This document shows, piece after piece, positions 1 through 6,669 of a stretch of DNA of 64,000 nucleotides. The position numbers and the translations under genes were made by a program. The stretch lies in contig NZ_LYWZ01000017.1 of the NCBI RefSeq assembly GCF_001661965.1, positions 1-64,000 on the forward strand, read 5' to 3'. A model generated the notes under the pieces. It made no database searches, was not told the DNA's origin, and saw only the letters and a program-made list of their open reading frames with translations. Each line of letters begins with the position of its first letter. The first letter of the stretch is position 1. Origin of the DNA: Croceicoccus mobilis. Its GTDB lineage: Bacteria; Pseudomonadota; Alphaproteobacteria; Sphingomonadales; Sphingomonadaceae.

Positions 1-233
1 GCCAGGACCGACGCTGGGATCTCGGCGGGCGAGACTGGAAATGCGCCCAGAAACCGGGCGCTCGTCAGCATCACGGCAAAGCCGAGCCGATTGTGGTCGC
101 CGCGCAGAGTTCCAATGAGGTCGCGATCAGTTTGGTCCAGATGGAAATATCGCGCGAGTTGATCGGCCGACGGTTCGCCATCAAAGCGGGCAAAGCCCTG
201 ACGCTGGGCGTCAGTGAGGTGACGGGTGGGCAT
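1..233 (-). CDS. tnpA: Tn3-family transposase TnpA, N-terminal part (cut by window edge)
   Basis: Reading the minus strand from the ATG at 233 gives 77 codons with no stop, beginning MPTRHLTDAQRQGFARFDGE and containing ARYFHLDQTDRDLI and RGDHNRLGFAVML. This is the conserved N-terminal domain of Tn3-family transposases (DDE transposases of about 990 residues that act on 38-bp terminal repeats). The gene runs off the left edge, so whether the catalytic part is intact cannot be seen. It is divergent from the resolvase gene at 365, the arrangement of Tn3 itself, where res lies between tnpA and tnpR. Family assignment is by recognition of the N-terminal motif. Confidence 0.85.
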   Translation of the reverse strand, partial: MPTRHLTDAQRQGFARFDGEPSADQLARYFHLDQTDRDLIGTLRGDHNRLGFAVMLTSARFLGAFPVSPAEIPASVL

Positions 234-364
234 ACCGTGCGAAACTTTCAACTTTTGCGAAGGGGACGGCCCATGCCGATAAACAAGGCGAATTTCTTCG
301 CAAAACATATGTGCGAAACAAAATTGTTTTGCAGTAACTTTCGCACAATATCTGGAGCAGTCGC
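234..364. other. Putative res (resolution) site and tnpA/tnpR promoter region
   Basis: The 131-bp spacer between the divergent transposase and resolvase genes holds several related half-sites. TGTGCGAAA (310-318) is inverted against TTTCGCACA (339-347). GTGCGAAAC (237-245) faces TTTTGCGA (253-260). TTCGCA lies at 297-302. Three dyads in a tnpA-tnpR spacer is the known layout of a Tn3-type res site, bound by the resolvase and used both for cointegrate resolution and for autoregulation of both genes. Exact subsite limits are inferred. Confidence 0.6.
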
Positions 365-925
365 ATGAAGCTCGGCTACGCGCGCGTTTCCACCGAGGAT
401 CAGAACTTGGAAATCCAGCGCGGTCGGCTCTCGGAGGCGGGCTGTGAAATGATGTTCGAAGAGAAAATATCGGGGGCCGCTCGTGGCCGGCCCGAGCTTG
501 AAAAGCTGATGGGTCACCTGCGCAAAGACGATGTTCTCGTCGTCGCCCGCCTCGATCGTTTGGCGCGATCCACCATCGAACTCCTGCACATCGCGGAACG
601 CATCAAGGAAAAGCAGGCAGGATTACAATCGCTTGATGAACCTTGGGCCGATACCACGTCCCCGTCTGGCGTGATGATCATGACCGTATTCGCTGGGATC
701 GCCCAGTTCGAGCGGACTCTCATATTGAGCCGAACCGAGGAGGGGCGAAAGGCGGCGATGGCGCGCGGTGTGAGCTTCGGACGCCCAAAGAAAATGCGCC
801 CAGATCAGGCGGAGCTCGCTCGCCAACTCGTTCTCGAGGGTAAGTCCATTAGCGCCGTCGCAAGGACCTTCAACGTTCACCCGGCCACCATCTATCGCTG
901 TATCGAGCCAAACAGTGCCTTATGA
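365..925 (+). CDS. tnpR: Tn3-type serine recombinase (resolvase)
   Basis: This 186-residue protein has the normal length of a Tn3 resolvase, which resolves cointegrates at res. The N-terminal catalytic domain begins MKLGYARVSTEDQ, with the nucleophilic serine at residue 9 and arginines in the VARLDRLARS helix. The C-terminal third (GRPKKMRPDQ..., then SISAVARTFNVHPATIYR) is a Hin-like helix-turn-helix. It sits beside the partial transposase, separated by the res-like spacer. The stop codon (923-925) overlaps the 3' end of the opposite-strand gene at 920. I could not recognise a 38-bp terminal inverted repeat downstream, so this end of the transposon looks abutted to the catabolic genes rather than cleanly bounded. 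Confidence 0.93.
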   Translation: MKLGYARVSTEDQNLEIQRGRLSEAGCEMMFEEKISGAARGRPELEKLMGHLRKDDVLVVARLDRLARSTIELLHIAERIKEKQAGLQSLDEPWADTTSPSGVMIMTVFAGIAQFERTLILSRTEEGRKAAMARGVSFGRPKKMRPDQAELARQLVLEGKSISAVARTFNVHPATIYRCIEPNSAL

Positions 926-1255
926 CACTTTCCTGTTCCGCTCAGCCGCACGACCCAGATTGCGGTAGCTGCCGGAAGCGCGCGCCTCTGCCTCCAGAAC
1001 GGCGCGTAATGATGCCGCGCCGGTGCCATTTGCATCACGCCATGCGACTGCCTTGGCCAGCAATCCCGTCAGCCGCGCGATATCGGTAGTCAGGATCTGA
1101 CCCTCGTGCTCGATCCTCAGCGCGATATGGCGCAACAGATGTTCGATGGTCGCCGCCGTGCTGCGCCCGTCGACATCGGTAAGGCGGGGCACGATCTCAC
1201 GCGTGAAGGCGGACTGGACCGTGGCCAGAACCTCAAGGCAGGTTGGGTGGATCAT
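920..1255 (-). CDS. Small helical protein, DUF6285/LvaB-like (tentative)
   Basis: The product is 111 residues, predicted helical and soluble. It starts MIHPTCLEVLATVQSAFTRE and continues with IVPRL and IEHLLRHIALRIEHE. The pattern resembles small proteins (DUF6285 type, LvaB in the levulinate pathway) encoded next to APH-like kinases, and it follows the kinase gene at 1260-2348 by only 4 bp. A similar helical stretch appears fused to the N terminus of the kinase at 46841. Its likely role is partner of the upstream kinase; this is inference from context. The stop codon lies inside the end of tnpR, so the last few residues may be transposon-derived. The length is still close to what I expect for the family. 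Confidence 0.6.
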   Translation of the reverse strand: MIHPTCLEVLATVQSAFTREIVPRLTDVDGRSTAATIEHLLRHIALRIEHEGQILTTDIARLTGLLAKAVAWRDANGTGAASLRAVLEAEARASGSYRNLGRAAERNRKVS

Positions 1256-1259
1256 GATC

Positions 1260-2348
1260 TCAAGCCTCCTCGCCCTCGTCGAACATATCGATTGATTCGT
1301 TCATTTCCTCGAACAATTGGGGATCGGCGGGCGGCCCCAGCCCCAGCGCATGGGCCATGACCCGGCGCACCACATGTTGCGGTTCGGTTGTTGTCCAGCC
1401 CTGGCGTACGGTCGCATTGGGGCTGCGGCGCACCACATTCGTGGTAAAGGCAAACATTACCATGCGCCCGAACAGGCGGGCCAGCTGGTAATAGCGCACA
1501 TTGTCCATCGATACCGGCACGCGGGCCTGCGTGTTGTAGTAATCGACCGCCATCTCATGGTCCCAGACGGTTTCGCCCTCGATCTCGATCGCTTCGGTAA
1601 AGCCCTGCACCATGGCCAGATCGCTGGCCGGATCGCCGACGATCGATTCCTCCCAATCGCTCATCGCAACAATTTGCCCGTCGCGAAACACTTCTTCGCC
1701 AAGGCCATTGGTGCCCTTGCACAGGCTGATCCGGGCGGCAGACGGTGCGTTGGCGCGCAAGAAGGCATGCGCCTCGTGCATCAGCGGCTGCGGCTCGCCG
1801 CCGAATTCATCGAAACGGCGCATCAACAATTCCAGATAGAACGGTGCCGCTTGCGCCTCGTCGGCAGGGGCGCCGAACAGCTCTCCGAAACCGGCCGCGC
1901 GCCAGTCGGCATCATGCACCTTGGCCAGGGCGCGCATATGTTCGCGCGATGCTTCCAGCTGGATGCGCTTCGCCTCGTCGCTATCGGTGCCGAAGCCGGG
2001 CACTTGCCACGACCCGTCCACCAGTTCGCGGGTATAGAACGGGCGCGGAGTTTTCGCCGGGTCGCTTTCCCAGAACAGCGCGCGGGCATGCGGAATGTCC
2101 GTCTTCCCCAGAGCTCGATAACATTCATATTCGCGGTCGAGCGGCGTGGGATCGCCTGCCCCTGCCGGATGATCGGCACGCAGCGTGAGCTGGTGTTCAC
2201 CGTTATCGTCGCGGTATCGCGCAAACCATGTCTGACGCGATGTACCGCGGGTAAAGCGCGTGAACTCCACGACATCGACAGTATGGCCCGACCGGTTCGC
2301 CAAATAGGCAGCGAACCAGCTGCCATTGAATTCATCGGGCACAATCAT
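1260..2348 (-). CDS. APH-like phosphotransferase family protein with altered catalytic loop
   Basis: The start is the ATG at 2348 (MIVPDEFNGSWFAAYL), giving 362 residues; reading further upstream would run into the SDR in a wrong frame. The fold pattern is that of aminoglycoside phosphotransferase-like kinases: N lobe with FTRFTRGTSRQTWFARY (about 29-46) and a DFG-like Asp in SDWEESIVGDPASDLA (D231). The usual catalytic loop HxDxxxxN is replaced by CKGTNGLGEE (210-219), so His and Asp are absent. It is co-transcribed with the SDR upstream and the small helical protein downstream. It may phosphorylate a hydroxyl or hydroxyacyl-CoA with unusual active-site residues, or be a non-kinase. Family is clear, activity uncertain. 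Confidence 0.8.
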   Translation of the reverse strand: MIVPDEFNGSWFAAYLANRSGHTVDVVEFTRFTRGTSRQTWFARYRDDNGEHQLTLRADHPAGAGDPTPLDREYECYRALGKTDIPHARALFWESDPAKTPRPFYTRELVDGSWQVPGFGTDSDEAKRIQLEASREHMRALAKVHDADWRAAGFGELFGAPADEAQAAPFYLELLMRRFDEFGGEPQPLMHEAHAFLRANAPSAARISLCKGTNGLGEEVFRDGQIVAMSDWEESIVGDPASDLAMVQGFTEAIEIEGETVWDHEMAVDYYNTQARVPVSMDNVRYYQLARLFGRMVMFAFTTNVVRRSPNATVRQGWTTTEPQHVVRRVMAHALGLGPPADPQLFEEMNESIDMFDEGEEA

Positions 2349-2362
2349 GTGCGCCGGCCCGA

Positions 2363-3262
2363 TCAAGGGTCGAGTTCCTGCCCGCGGTCGATGCCCGCAT
2401 TCTTGCGCGCTTCGGCGACGATCTTCTTGACGCCCGCGTCGATCTCGGTCGGGTCCATCGACGCTTCCATCTGCGGACCGTGCTGCCAGCTCTCGATCAC
2501 CGAATAGCCAAAGCCCCATGCCTCGAACACGCGGCCGCTGATCGGCGCGGACTGTTCGCTGGCGAGATAGGCGACCAGAGTCGCGATCCATTCGGGAGCG
2601 CGGCGGCGTTCCTGCTCTTCGGTCAGTTCGCGCAGACCTTCGGTCATGCGGGTCTGGGCGCGCGGTGCGATCGCATTCAGGCGCACGCCATAGCGCGTCA
2701 GCTCGCGTGCGGCGACAATGGTCATGGTCGCGATGCCCGCCTTGGCCGCGGCATAGTTCGTCTGGCCGATATTGGCGAAGAGGGCGCTGTGCGAGGTTGT
2801 ATTGATGACGCTGCGATCGGCCTTCTTTCCGGCCTTTTCCTGCGCCCGCCAGAAATTGGCGGCATGATGCATCGGCGCAAACGTACCCTTCATGTGCACC
2901 TTGGTCACAACGTCCCATTCATCTTCGGACATGTTGACCATCATGCGGTCGCGCAGGATGCCCGCGTTGTTTACCAGTATGTGCAGGTCGCCGAACGTGT
3001 CGATGGCCTGCTCGACCATCTGCTTGGCCGCACTCCAGTCCGATACGTCTGATGTGTTGATCGCGGCCTTGCCGCCCATCTTCTCGATTTCCGAAACAAC
3101 TTCCTGCGCAGGGGTCTGGTCGGCGCCCTCACCCGAAGCGGAGGAGCCCAGATCGTTCACGATCACATTGGCCCCATGTTTCGCCAACATCAGCGCATGC
3201 GCGCGGCCAAGCCCGCGCCCGGCCCCTGTCACGATTGCGGTCCGACCTTCCAGCAAGCTCAT
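2363..3262 (-). CDS. SDR-family oxidoreductase (3-hydroxyacyl-CoA dehydrogenase-like)
   Basis: The start is the ATG at 3262 (MSLLEGRTAIVTG), 6 bp after a GGGAG ribosome site; the longer upstream reading has a poor start. This gives 299 residues. The NAD(P) motif is TGAGRGLGRAHAL (about 11-23), NNAG is present, and the catalytic set is Ser in NTTSHSA with Tyr/Lys in YAAAKAG. A charged insertion, WRAQEKAGKKADRSVIN, precedes the active-site Ser, a feature of larger SDRs related to peroxisomal multifunctional enzyme type 2 (hydroxyacyl-CoA dehydrogenases). It is the first gene of the operon with the kinase-like gene 14 bp downstream. Three copies of the palindromic operator lie upstream. Substrate unknown. 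Confidence 0.85.
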   Translation of the reverse strand: MSLLEGRTAIVTGAGRGLGRAHALMLAKHGANVIVNDLGSSASGEGADQTPAQEVVSEIEKMGGKAAINTSDVSDWSAAKQMVEQAIDTFGDLHILVNNAGILRDRMMVNMSEDEWDVVTKVHMKGTFAPMHHAANFWRAQEKAGKKADRSVINTTSHSALFANIGQTNYAAAKAGIATMTIVAARELTRYGVRLNAIAPRAQTRMTEGLRELTEEQERRRAPEWIATLVAYLASEQSAPISGRVFEAWGFGYSVIESWQHGPQMEASMDPTEIDAGVKKIVAEARKNAGIDRGQELDP

Positions 3263-3334
3263 CGTCATCTCCCGATCCGGTTTTCGTTTTCGTCGTCGCG
3301 GCATGACGGAAACCCGCCTCGGCCGCCCAAACTA

Positions 3335-3348
3335 GTACGCTGGCTAAC
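3335..3348. promoter_or_regulatory. Regulon palindrome, site 1
   Basis: GTACGCTGGCTAAC, 73 bp before the SDR start at 3262 and within the divergent promoter region shared with the lipoyl/E2 genes. Confidence 0.6.
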
Positions 3349-3376
3349 CTTATGGCTTGGCGCGGTCAAGAATAAA

Positions 3377-3390
3377 GTATGCATGGTCAC
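3377..3390. promoter_or_regulatory. Regulon palindrome, site 2 (weak right half)
   Basis: GTATGCATGGTCAC, 42 bp from site 1 (about four helical turns). The left half matches well and the right half is degenerate. Confidence 0.45.
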
Positions 3391-3434
3391 CTTCATGCTG
3401 GCGGCGATTGCCTTTCTGCGTGTTGACGGATACC

Positions 3435-3448
3435 GTAAGCTAGCGTAT
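3435..3448. promoter_or_regulatory. Regulon palindrome, site 3
   Basis: GTAAGCTAGCGTAT, flanked by GATACC on the left. It is the copy nearest the lipoyl-domain gene at 3564. Confidence 0.6.
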
Positions 3449-3563
3449 CGAATCCGGGAAACGCCCATCGAGGGCACGCCGCACGATGCGCCGGACGGGC
3501 GGAAACGTGACGGGGAACGGAGAGATTCTGGCCAGTGGGCCGGTGCTGAAGAGGAATTGCGAC

Positions 3564-3794
3564 ATGGCGACTGAAGTGGTGCTCCCCAAGCTCGGCTTTT
3601 CGATGAATGAGGGCACTTTGGCCGAATGGCTGGTGGCCGATGGCGGCGCGGTGACAGAAGGCGAGCCGCTGTTCGCGCTGGAAAGCGACAAGTCGACGCA
3701 AGAGGTCGAGGCCCCCTGCTCGGGCACGCTCAAGATCCTGAAAGAGGTGGGCGAGACCTATCCAGTCGGCACGGTGCTGGGCGAAATTTCCTGA
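3564..3794 (+). CDS. Stand-alone lipoyl (biotinyl-lipoyl) domain protein
   Basis: The start is the ATG at 3564 with GAGGA 8 bp upstream, giving 76 residues. This is a single lipoyl domain: VVLPKLGFSMNEGTL, then LESDKSTQEVEAPCSG with the attachment lysine K43, then GETYPVGTVLGEI. It would carry a lipoyl group as the swinging arm of a 2-oxoacid dehydrogenase-type complex. The stop codon overlaps the start of the E2 catalytic domain gene by one base (TGATG), so the two together form an E2 split into separate chains. No E1, E3 or lipoylation gene is in the window. A biotin-carrier role is less likely because the usual MKM context is missing. Confidence 0.85.
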   Translation: MATEVVLPKLGFSMNEGTLAEWLVADGGAVTEGEPLFALESDKSTQEVEAPCSGTLKILKEVGETYPVGTVLGEIS

Positions 3795-4546
3795 TGGCGA
3801 CGGTCGCCGACACGATCGGCGCGCTGGCCCCGTTCCCGGACATCGATTTCAGCGAGTTCGGAGAAGTCGAGGTCAAGCCGCTGTCGCGCATCCAGAAGCT
3901 GACGGGCGCGTTCCTCGGCCGTAACTGGGTGGCAATCCCGCATGTCACCCATCACGACGAAATCGACGTGACCGAGGCGGAGGAGCGCCGCCGCACCTTT
4001 AACGAAAGCAATGGCGTCAAGGTCACCCCCGTCGTGCTGCTGGTCAAGGCGCTGGCCCGCGCGCTGGGCGAATTCCCGCAGTTCAACAGCTCGCTTTCGG
4101 CGGACGGCAATTCGCTGATATACAAGAAATTCACTCATGTGGGCGTAGCGGTCGATACCCCGAACGGCCTGCTGGTCCCGGTCCTGCGCGATTGCGAGGG
4201 CAAGGGGCTGGCGCAGATCGCGACCGAGCTGTCCGCCATCGCCGAAAAGGCGCGGACCAAGGGGCTTGCCATGCAGGAGATGATGGGCAGTTCCATGTCG
4301 ATCAGCTCGCTGGGTCATATCGGCGGGACAGCGTTCACGCCCATCGTCAATTCGCCCGATGTCGCGATTTTAGGCGCGACCGCGATGCAGATGCGTCCGG
4401 CGCCCGCCGATGACGGTTCGGTTATCTGGCGCAAGATGCTGCCGCTTTCGCTGAGCTATGACCATCGCGTGATCAATGGCGCGGATGCCGCCCGCTTCGT
4501 GCGGGCGCTGGGCGTGGCGATGGCCGATCCGGCGCTGATCGCCTGA
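3794..4546 (+). CDS. 2-oxoacid dehydrogenase E2 acyltransferase catalytic domain only
   Basis: The protein is 250 residues, equal to the bare catalytic domain of dihydrolipoamide acyltransferases (full E2 proteins are about 400-550). It has VKPLSRIQKLTGAFLGRNW at the start, HVGVAVDTPNGLLVPVLRD in the middle, and the active-site motif SYDHRVINGADAARF, with catalytic His about residue 224. There is no lipoyl domain (it is supplied by the preceding gene) and no peripheral-subunit-binding domain. It would transfer an acyl group from lipoyl to CoA. It is translationally coupled to 3564-3794. The acyl group is unknown. The absence of E1/E3 genes here means that partners must be elsewhere or lost. 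Confidence 0.88.
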   Translation: MATVADTIGALAPFPDIDFSEFGEVEVKPLSRIQKLTGAFLGRNWVAIPHVTHHDEIDVTEAEERRRTFNESNGVKVTPVVLLVKALARALGEFPQFNSSLSADGNSLIYKKFTHVGVAVDTPNGLLVPVLRDCEGKGLAQIATELSAIAEKARTKGLAMQEMMGSSMSISSLGHIGGTAFTPIVNSPDVAILGATAMQMRPAPADDGSVIWRKMLPLSLSYDHRVINGADAARFVRALGVAMADPALIA

Positions 4547-5350
4547 CTAGCCGTTCGCCGCGTTGCATCCTGCTATGCGGCCGAACAGCGATCCCGACGA
4601 CAGGGTCATTCCGCTGCCATAACCCTTGGCGGTCTGGATGATCGTCGCCGCACAGCTGCCCGCCGCGAACAGGCCGGGGGTCGCCGTGCCATCTTTCGCG
4701 ATCACGCGCGCATCGGCATCGACCTTCAGCCCGCCCAGCGTGTGATAATGATAAAGCACCCGCCCAAGCGACAGGTCGAAGGCGGCGAAAGGCGGCTTGT
4801 CCAGCGGTCGCAGCCAATCGCGATATTTGCCCAATTTCCTGTCGCGCCCCGCCGCCGTAATCGCCTAACGCGCGCTGCAGCTGGCAAGCCGGAAATCCCA
4901 ACCCCGCTTCCATTTCTTCGATGCTTTCCCATCCGTCGACGAGTTCGTAGCGAAAGAATTCGCCTAGTTCGGGTTAAGCGAAATCTTCCGAATCGAGGAT
5001 GAGCCAAGCCTTCCCGCCGGGCTGTTCGAAAACATGCGCAGCCGTGCGCCCGTGATAGCTGTCCTCAGTCACGAAACGCTGGCCATGGACATTGACGATG
5101 ACCCCGCTGATCAGCTGCGCGGGTGGAAAAAGCTGGCGGTGGCGTGAACCGCGTCCATCCCCTCCACCGCCGCGTCCATCACCTGTGCCAGCGCGTTGCC
5201 CGAACCGTCGCCATCGCTCGATCTTTCAAGGACGAGGACGCTGGCGCCCGCTGCCCGAGCCGCAAGCGCGGCGCTGGCCCCCGGCGATGCCGGGATTGAC
5301 AATTATGACATCTGCCCCCGTGCCCGCATCAACCCGCGTGCCCGGATCGT
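4547..5350 (-). pseudogene. Decayed FAD-dependent dehydrogenase, 3-ketosteroid dehydrogenase/fumarate reductase flavoprotein family
   Basis: Fragments of one flavoprotein appear in order on the minus strand but in different frames. An FAD-binding N terminus reads GADVIIVNPGIAG (about 5330-5285), then in another frame ASAALAARAAGASVLVLERS. A middle piece carries VHGQRFVTEDSYHGRTAAHV and a stop after LILDSEDFA. An intact C-terminal part (from about 4834) has FAAFDLSLGRVLYHYHTLGG, then ATPGLFAAGSCAATIIQTAKG and GYGSGMTLSSGSLFGRIAG. The total is about half the normal length of 500+ residues, so there are frameshifts, a stop and internal deletions. It was the last gene of the SDR-Rieske-P450 operon. 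The family includes steroid delta-1 dehydrogenases. Confidence 0.8.
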
Positions 5351-5351
5351 G

Positions 5352-5387
5352 CCCAGTAACCGGAGCGGGCCCAGTAACCGGAGCGGG
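5352..5387. repeat. Two tandem copies of an 18-bp unit
   Basis: CCCAGTAACCGGAGCGGG occurs at 5352-5369 and again at 5370-5387, between the P450 stop and the decayed flavoprotein. It sits where the flavoprotein start should be and is probably a scar of the decay. Confidence 0.8.
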
Positions 5388-5392
5388 CGTGG

Positions 5393-6649
5393 TCAGCGCC
5401 GGAAAATCACCGGCACGTCGCTCAGCGCATGAAAGCCGAAGACGGGATCGTATTGCACCTCATCCGCAGGCCGCGCCAGCTCCACGCTGTCATAACGGTC
5501 GAGGATCGCGTTGAAGGCCTGGTCCAGCTCCTCACGCGCAAGGGCGCTGCCCGCGCAGTGGTGGACGCCCATGCCAAAGGTGCAATGGGCCGACTTGTTC
5601 TTGCGGTCGATGTCGAATTCCAGCGGGTCGTCGAAATGCTTTTCCGCATGGCTGCCCGATCCCCACATGACGAAGACGCAGTCGCCCTTACGCAATTGTA
5701 CGCCGCCCAGTTCCACATCTTCCAGCACCGTGCGCGGCGTGGTGGTGGCGGGCGCATCGCGGCGGAGCACTTCGAGGTAGAAATCCTTGACCAGCGAACG
5801 ATCCGCCTTGATCCGCGACCACAGCGCCGGGTTCTTTGCCAATGTCAGCATCCCCGAAGACAGGGCATTGCGCGTTGTTTCATTGCCGGCGATCACGGTA
5901 ACATGCGCCATCGAAAGCGCCTCGTCCAAAGTGGCAGGGCGCCCGTCGAATTCGGCATTTGCAAAGGCACTGAGCAGATTGTCGGCGGGGCATTCGCGAT
6001 ATTCCTTCAGCCGCTTTGTCAGATAGTCATAGCCCTTCACGATCGTTTCGGTAGCGCTCAACGCACGTTCCATCGGATGGGTCGGATCGACCAGATGGGT
6101 GAATTCATCCGAATAAAAGCGGAAGAATTCCGAATCCGAATAGGGAATGCCAAGGATCAGGCAAATCACCTTGAGCGGTAGCGGGACCGAAAATGCCTCG
6201 ACGAAATTGACCGGTACGCCATCGGGAATATCGGCTAGCAGGTCGGCGATGATCGCCTCTATCCTGTTGCGCCAACCCCGGATGCTGCCCGGCCCGATCA
6301 CATCGGTCACAACCTTGCGATAGTCGAGCGAATGGGGCGGATCGGTCGCCTGCAGCGTGCGCACGATCGTATGGCCCGCCGCCTCGAACTTCTCCGCAAG
6401 TTCGGGGGCGAATTCATCGCCCCAGCGCCAGATGCTGGCATCGGGGTTGTTGCTGAATTTGTCGGTGCTGCGTGCGATATATTCGATTTCCTCGCGCCCG
6501 GTCACGACATAGACCGGCACGCGCGCGCCCGGCACGTCTATGGGGTAGACCGGGGCCTGTTCGCGCAGCATCTGCCATGCCTGGTGCGGACATGACAGGT
6601 TTTCCGGCGTGAATAGCTGAAAGCCCGACAGGCTGCTGCTCTCGTTCAT
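5393..6649 (-). CDS. Cytochrome P450 monooxygenase
   Basis: The protein is 418 residues, normal for a soluble bacterial P450. Visible motifs are the I-helix VIAGNETTRNAL (about 240-251), the K-helix ExxR in EVLRRD, and the haem loop FGMGVHHCAG with the axial cysteine at about 365. It would hydroxylate a hydrophobic substrate using electrons from a ferredoxin and reductase, neither of which is encoded in the window. The start at 6649 has GGAG 7 bp upstream. It lies 20 bp downstream of the Rieske oxygenase gene in the same operon, and the decayed steroid-dehydrogenase-like gene follows. I cannot assign the CYP family from sequence alone. Confidence 0.92.
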   Translation of the reverse strand: MNESSSLSGFQLFTPENLSCPHQAWQMLREQAPVYPIDVPGARVPVYVVTGREEIEYIARSTDKFSNNPDASIWRWGDEFAPELAEKFEAAGHTIVRTLQATDPPHSLDYRKVVTDVIGPGSIRGWRNRIEAIIADLLADIPDGVPVNFVEAFSVPLPLKVICLILGIPYSDSEFFRFYSDEFTHLVDPTHPMERALSATETIVKGYDYLTKRLKEYRECPADNLLSAFANAEFDGRPATLDEALSMAHVTVIAGNETTRNALSSGMLTLAKNPALWSRIKADRSLVKDFYLEVLRRDAPATTTPRTVLEDVELGGVQLRKGDCVFVMWGSGSHAEKHFDDPLEFDIDRKNKSAHCTFGMGVHHCAGSALAREELDQAFNAILDRYDSVELARPADEVQYDPVFGFHALSDVPVIFRR

Positions 6650-6669
6650 GGCATGACTCCATAAGGCCG

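Noticed and set aside
93-368. Plus-strand 91-codon frame at the left edge
   Set aside because: It is antisense to the transposase N terminus and crosses the res-like spacer.
2349-2918. N-terminal extension of the kinase-like protein at 1260 to 552 residues
   Set aside because: The extra part is the SDR gene read in the wrong frame; the ATG at 2348 restores the normal kinase length.
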